Part shown: piece after piece, positions 54,701 through 62,300 of the stretch
How positions within the stretch are numbered: the first letter of the stretch is position 1
Layout: the number at the start of each line of letters is the position of its first letter
Assembly: GCA_030159075.1 (NCBI GenBank)
Contig: BROG01000237.1
Location: forward strand, 283,001-347,000
Origin: Atrina japonica
Lineage: Eukaryota > Mollusca > Bivalvia > Pterioida > Pinnidae
DNA: 64,000 bases
Reading direction: 5' to 3'
Translations under genes and position numbers: made by a program
Notes under the pieces: generated by a model
Seen by the model: the letters and a program-made list of their open reading frames with translations, nothing else
Databases searched by the model: none
What the model was told of the DNA's origin: nothing

Positions 54701-57700
54701 GCTATACGTTGTTGTTGTAAGTTGTGTGTATTGTTTAGTTTCTGCTATAACGTGTGTTGTTGTAAGTCTTTTATTGTTTTAGTTTTCCTGCTATATGTTG
54801 TTTAAGTCTCTTGTGTATTGTTTTAGTTTTCCTGCTATGTGTTGTTGTTGTTGTAAGTCTCTTGTGTATTGTTTTAGTTTTCCTGCTATGTGTTGTTGTT
54901 GTTGTAAGTCTCTTGTGTATTGTTTTAGTTTTCCTGCTATGCGTTGTTGTTGTAAGTCTCTTGTGTTTTAGTTTTGTGCTATTGTTGTTGTAAGTCTCTT
55001 GTGTATTGTTTTAGTTTTCCTGCTATGTGTTGTTGTTGTAAGTCTCTTGTGTATTGTTTTTTGTAGATTTGATATACTGTATGTACCCAGGTTTTTTTGC
55101 CCTTTTACAACAGAAAACATGTTCCTGTGTCTTAAATTTGCCCGAAATCACTGTAGTCTCATGGATGGCATGCCCGTCCAATCTTCATTTATTTAGCTTG
55201 AAAATTCCACCTTCATTTCAAAGTGGCATTAGCTGTGTTTTTTTTCAAATTTAATTTTTCCTTTTTGACTTCTTAGATTGATATACAATAAAAAAAAAGA
55301 TATACAAAGACTTAAAGATTCTTAAATTCCTATATATTTTGTGAAAATTGCTTGAGAAACTCAGGTTTGGCACTTTTTCAATTGCAATAGATTAACTGAA
55401 TCTTACCATTTGTATATGAATACCACATTGGACCTGACCTTATTTTCACAAAATATATAGTAATACAAGATTTTTTATGATTGTGTATAGCTCTTATTTG
55501 TTTATTTGTACATCAAGTACAAGTAGTAAAAGTAGAAAAAAAATCAAAGTAATTTTTTTAGTAAACACAGCTAATGCCCCTTTAAATTAGCCCTTTCATC
55601 TAAGGGGCGAAAATGGTGAACATTAAATAAAATTTATGTGGCCTTAAGAATGAAAATGTTCAGGTCAACAGTATGACAAATTCATCTGTAACATACATTA
55701 AAAACTATTAAAAACACTTGTGTGCAATTCAGACCTTTAATTCATCACCTGAAAAACAATGGACTCTTCTGTAAATCAATGATTTAGACCAGTACAAATG
55801 TATCTGTAGGGGTGAATGGGTTAATCCAGGTTGCCTCTTAAAACATGGCAGCATACTTTTGCCACTGATTCTTAAATTTGTAATGCCAGTGACATTCTCA
55901 CTTTTATAGTTTATTAGGTCATCAGAAGGTCCTCCATAGTACAGTAGAACCTGTCTTGAAAGACCACCCTCATGAAAGACCAGCTGTCTTCTAATACCAC
56001 ATTCTGAAAACTACAAAATGTACTTGGTTAATGTTCCTTTAGATAACACCTCTTTTGAGTGAGCACCTGTCTTGAGAGACCACATTTCAGTGGCTGATTG
56101 GGCAGTATACCAAGACAGGTTCCAATGTACTTCCATTCATCATATTTACCTGCTGTTAAAATAAAAATCCTTGATTGAAATGCCTGGAAAACCTCAGATC
56201 CACTGGTCAGACTCAGTTGTAATTGGACAGTTGTTGGCATTACCTGCCTTGCAACAGATGGACAACAACAGTGAATAACAAATCATAAGATTTAAATACC
56301 ATTAATTGTTCATGCCCCCTAGTGTAAAGATAGGGGTAGGGGGCATGTTCTTTTTGGTCCATCTGTTTGTCTGTTTGCAACTTTGTGGTTTCTGTTAAAA
56401 TCTTTAGATTTTTTTTCTTCAAATTTTAACCAAATTTCATATGAAACATTTTAACAATTAAATTTAGAATAAAGTTTTATTATGATCGTTATTTGTCAAT
56501 ATTTGCCAGAGTAATGGCACTTTAATTCATTCATCCCTGAAGACAAGTTTGGACTGGTCTTAGTCATCCATTTATAGAAGAGTCCATTGTTTTTTAGGGG
56601 TTGATTTGTTAAAATGTTTAAAAATCCTTTTTCCTGGAGACATAGTGTTTCTACAACACTTTTTGTTAAACCCCCATACTCCCTAGTCAGGTGGAGTTTT
56701 AAGGAGTGTAAAACTTGCTCTTCCTGAATGAGTGAAGGTTAGGGGGCTTTTCGAGTTCCCACTTCCTTTGTCAATGAATATTTGTCATGTTTATCATCCC
56801 CTGATTTTATTTGTTGCTATACATTGTACTTTGACCCTCCATCACCAAGCAATACTTTTTATTTCCTTAAGTGGAACACTTCAAATTAAAGATGCATTTT
56901 ATTTTACTAGTGTCTCTGGGACAACTTGTAAACAAATGAGCTTATTGGAAAATACAAATTATGGCAATTTAAGATAGGCTATTTTAGGTCAAAAAGTAAA
57001 GTACTAAGGAATTCAAAATTTGAGTGTCTTTTTCTTTTCTGCTATCCAAGGTGTAGTCTACTGTGATGCAGTATCTCACAGGCATATTTGACCTCTATTT
57101 ATCAAGCTACTAGTACTTTGTTTTTATTTGTTGTCCAGGTAATCTCGTGAGATTTGTGGTACTTTTGTTCTTCATGGCATAAGAGTAATCAAAGAGAAAT
57201 ATAGAGTGATAATAAAAAGTATTGAAATGGCTACTGGACATTACAACAGGGAATAAAATTGGCTGCAGGATCCAGGGGCCAGCTGGGCCCCTAAAACAAA
57301 ATATCTAGGGGCCCAGGTTGAAATTCAGGGCCCCAGCTATTTCTTCAGATGCTTTCATACAAAAAAAAAAAATAATAATAAACCAAATTTCTCAATTTAA
57401 TTCAAACTCAATTTCTCTTTCTATATAGCTTTTATCATGTTGCGTGCAATCATGAATATGTCTCTTACATGTACCAACCATTGACAATTTCCTGTCCATT
57501 TTGTTGAGGAGTGGTTTTTTTATTTTATTGGTACACTTTGGAGTATTCTATGGCTGGTTTCTTGCTGGGGTTTTCAGCAGTGTAACACCACATTACAAAG
57601 ACTTACGAGTCCAAGGAATGGTTACAAGTCAAATCCCACCCCACTTTGGATACATGTAAATCAGCACTGGTGTACAGTGCTGAAATAATTAGGTGTTGAT

Positions 57701-59284
57701 GTGCATGAACTAAGTGTGGATTTCACGATGTGCTGACCTAACTAGGATTCAAAGAAATCACGAAACTTTCTTGAAAGTTGACCACCTTGTCAACATGTAC
57801 ACACCGTGGTATTAATTGTGTATAAGTATAATACACTTGAACATAACGTTGTGACATGTACAGCATTTAAACATCTCACAGACCCAGATTTACATTACAA
57901 AATTGATGCAGACTAGACGGAAAGAAAAGAGAAAAATGGACATACGGGCATTTAAGGATACAGTTGTACTCTCCATCTGGGCGATCGGCGGTGCAGATTT
58001 CGATTGCCTAGGCATAAAAATGGTCGCAAATGTGACTGGGCGAGTGCTAATTTTACTCCCTGTTACAATGCTTTCAGATTTTTACTTCGGCTTCATAACA
58101 TTGCCGTGAAGTCAAATCTACCATTTTTCCAGGAATGGTTATGTTAAAGATTTTCATTCAAGCACTCAGTTTTCAAGTAACTGTTGAGACATTTCCTTTT
58201 TATCAGTTGCTAAAAACATGACACATTATTTCTTGACCTTTCTTTGTCTTCATCTTCAGAATTTTGCAGAAGCAGAATCAGATTTTAAAAAGAATTTGGA
58301 TAGCGAAAGTCCCCAGTATTTGGCCTCCTATTTCCATCTGGGCCTTGCACAGTACTACCGGGGTAAAATTAGGGTAAGTATTTTATAGCAAAAGTTCCAA
58401 GTATTTGGCCTCCTACTTCCACCTTGGACTTGCACAGTACTACCGAGGTAAAATTAGGGTAAGTATTTGATAATGAAAGACCCTAATATTTGGCCTCCTA
58501 CTTCCACCTTGTCTTTGCACAGTACTACCTGGGTAAAGTTAAGGTAAGTATTGTTACAATAATCATTAGTACTTGCTGGTGAAACTGGGAGGGACTATTG
58601 GGTTTGTCTGCATCTCTCAGTTTGTTTGTCCTTTCGGCTAAGGTTTTAGTTAATATTGTAAGTTTGTTTTATCAGAGGCATACAGGTCTCCAGTAAAGAT
58701 TGAAACAATTTTTAGGACTTATTTCTAAATAAAGAAAGCTGTCACAATCCTGTGAATGTGTAACATTTTGTAAGAAACTTTTAAATTGTAACATGGTCTC
58801 AACACTGATACATACATACAGTATAATCTGTCTAGTCCAAATGGCAGTGGGACCAATGTAAATATTCGGAATAGACAGAGTTCGGATTATAGAAGATTTT
58901 AAGTCAAACAGAATAAGCTAGATATATCTTTAATTCAACTATGTGAATTGCTTTAGGAGCCATGTATTTCATAGATCACTATCAATCTTGTAGTTATGTC
59001 TTTTTGCGTATCTATATCACAAGTATTTCATGTCAGAAGACACCCAGAGAACGTTTTGGTTTTCAGAAAACAGTCAAAAATCAGAATACAAGGTGTATAA
59101 TTTAGTAATCATGTGATTAGAGGACAAATTTTATGTTCGGAATTCGGAGTGCACAACATTTGGAATACACAATATAAATATGCATACATTGAAGTAATAG
59201 AAAAATGTATTGGAACCAAACTATTTGATTGGATAAAAATGATTATCGGAATACTCAAGATTTGGAGTAGACAGATTATACTCT

Positions 59285-59354
<70 letters not shown>

Positions 59355-62300
59355 AAAAGTGAGTCAACTAAAATAATTTATCATAAAGTAAAGTTTTAAT
59401 TTCCTGACTTTGTGCTTTTTGATATGAAATTTTTGTCTTACCCAATGGTCCAGCAAAAGGTTGAACAGTATACGATGTCACAAATTTTTGAAAAAAAATC
59501 TTTAAAAAATTGGCTTTTGTGGATTGGTCTATTGAGCTCTGTTACTATGCTTTAATAGTCTATACCATGATGTTATTTATCATTATGTTTTGTTTCATTT
59601 ACAGAATGCAATAGAGGTATTTAAAGAAGTATTAACAATTAAACCAGACCATATAGATGCTTCCACCTCACTGGGACAGGCATTCAGGTAATAAAGTGAA
59701 ATCAACTTCATAGAAGTAGAATTACAGATAGCAGACAAAAGTATTAGAACACCATTATTTTTTACTATATATTTTATGTTAAACCACATTGTTTTCTAAA
59801 AAATATTGCAAAGCCATTTCTGATTGCATTTTGTTATAATTTTAACAGTTGAACAAAGAATTAAATCAAGTTTCAATATATACTTCCTTAATTTTCAATT
59901 TCTGTATAAGAAATTAAAAGATTTATCTATTCAAATAGAGAGTTGAAGTTTTGTGATGAATACTCCATATATACTTAAGTTTAATTGTGATGTCTATTTT
60001 TTTACTTTCTGTTTGAATTGTCAAATCTTTAAAATTAGAAATTAAATAAATTGCATTGAAGTAAACAATGAGACTCTCTGATTAATGGTGAAAATTCTAT
60101 TGAATTGTGATAAGAAATGGCTTCACAATATTCTTTTGAAAAATTTGGTTTTATATGAAATATATAGTAAAAAATGATAGTGTTCCAATACTTTTGTCCC
60201 CTATCTGTAGTTTAACACAATTTTTTTCCCGTGGTGAATAGGCAAATTCACTCCTTGTACTTGATGTACAATAACAAATAAGAGCTTTACACATGCATAA
60301 AAATCTTATATTCCTATATATTTTGTGAAAATAAGGTCAGGTCCAGTGTGGCATGCTTATACAAATAGTAAGGTTGAGTTATCAATTGCAAGTGAAAAAG
60401 TACCAAATCTGGGCTTCTCAAGCAATTTTCACAAAATATATAGGAATTTAAAACTTTGTATGTTTGTGTATCCCTCTTTTATACTGTATATCAGACTAAG
60501 TACTAAAAATGGAAGAAAAAATATTGAGGAAAAAACAGATAATGCCCCTTTAAACATGTGTTGTATATAAAAAAAAAACCTGACAGAAAAATAATCAAAC
60601 ATTGGTGTGTTGAGCAGAAACGAAAATCTCCACCCTCGTGGTAAGAATCTGAAAGTCCAACCTGAGGGAAACGCTTGGATAGGACAAACAGATTCTTATC
60701 ACGAGTGGAAATTTCGGTATCCACTCAAAACACTCGTGTAGGATTCTATTAATCTTTTTTCATACTCTTGAGATGGATGGAGGTGGGCATAATGTTTTTG
60801 GATTGTTTATGTATTGGAACCTCACTGTTAAGAACACCTAATTGACAGAATGAAAATGGTTTTATTAGTGAGATGGTATTTTAAGTGGACATATTACATA
60901 TTTATAAAGACACATTCAATTGAAAACCTGGCAGAATGTAGAACATTAATAAAACAGAAGAGAATTTGACTTTAACTCACACAAGGACATTGAAGGGCTG
61001 GACAAATGAACTGTATTTAGCCTGGCCATGAAGTCCTAGGTTTAATATAGTGGAACTATTGAGACCACTGTCTCGGAAGACCACACATCTTGTAATACCA
61101 CATTCTGAAACTGACTTAATTAAGTAATCTTTTGAGAGATCACTTGCCAGTGGCAGAAAGGTATGGTCTTTAAGTCATCAACCCCTGAAAAATAATGGAT
61201 TCTTCTGTAAATCAATGACCTAGACCAGTCTAAATGAGTTAAAGACAGAATCCACTTTATTTTGTTCTTTGGCCCCAAAATGGATATCTAGTATTTGTTT
61301 GGTGGACTATGTTCAATGACACAGCCACTGAGTACTGTAGTGAAATTTGTCATCTGTATTGAGAAAAATTAGTTTGGTACTGGTAAATTTTGCAAAGCAT
61401 GTCATTTAGGCCTATTTTGAAGTTTTTCTGAATATTTTATATGAACAAGATGTAGAGCAGAGCCTGGCCTAAAGACCACCTCACTTGATAGAAGACTACC
61501 TCCCATTTCAGGCCATGAATTTTCAGTCTCTTAATAAAAATCTAATAAGTACATAACCTCACTTGAGAGACCACTGATCAGACCATTTTGAGTCAGTCGG
61601 TTAGGTGATCTTTATAGTGAGGTTCCACTGTAACACCTCACTAATCAGACCACTTTGAGTCAGTCAGTTAGGTGATCTTTATAGTGAGGTTCCACTGTAA
61701 CACCTCACTAATCAGACCACTTTGAGTCAGTCAGTTAGGTGGTCATGATAGCAAAGTTCCACTGTAACACCTCACTAATCAGACCACTTTGAGTCAGTCA
61801 GTTAGGTGGTCTTGATAGCAAAGTTCCACTGTAACACCTCACTAATCAGACCACTTTGAATCAGTCAGTAAGATCTTGAAAGCAAAGTTCCACTGTAACA
61901 CCTCACTAATCAGACCACTTTGAATCAGTCAGTAAGGTCTTGAAAGCAAAGTTCCACTGTAACACCTCACTAATCAGACCACTTTGAGTCAGTCAGTTAG
62001 GTGGTCTTGATAGCAAAGTTCCACTGTAACACCTCACTAATCAGACCACTTTGAGTCAGTCAGTAAGGTCTTGAAAGCAAAGTTCCACTGTAACACCTCA
62101 CTAATCAGACCACTTTGAGTCAGTCAGTTAGGTGGTCTTGATAGCAAAGTTCCACTGTAACACCTCACTAATCAGACCACTTTGAATCAGTCAGTAAGAT
62201 CTTGAAAGCAAAGTTCCACTGTAACACCTCACTAATCAGACCACTTTGAATCAGTCAGTAAGGTCTTGAAAGCAAAGTTCCACTGTAACACCTCACTAAT

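Noticed and set aside
54230..55196. Long open frames of up to 191 codons rich in Val, Cys and Leu
   Set aside because: They are translations of the 51-bp minisatellite. The unit length is a multiple of three, so several frames stay open at once; there is no start, domain or splice context for a gene.
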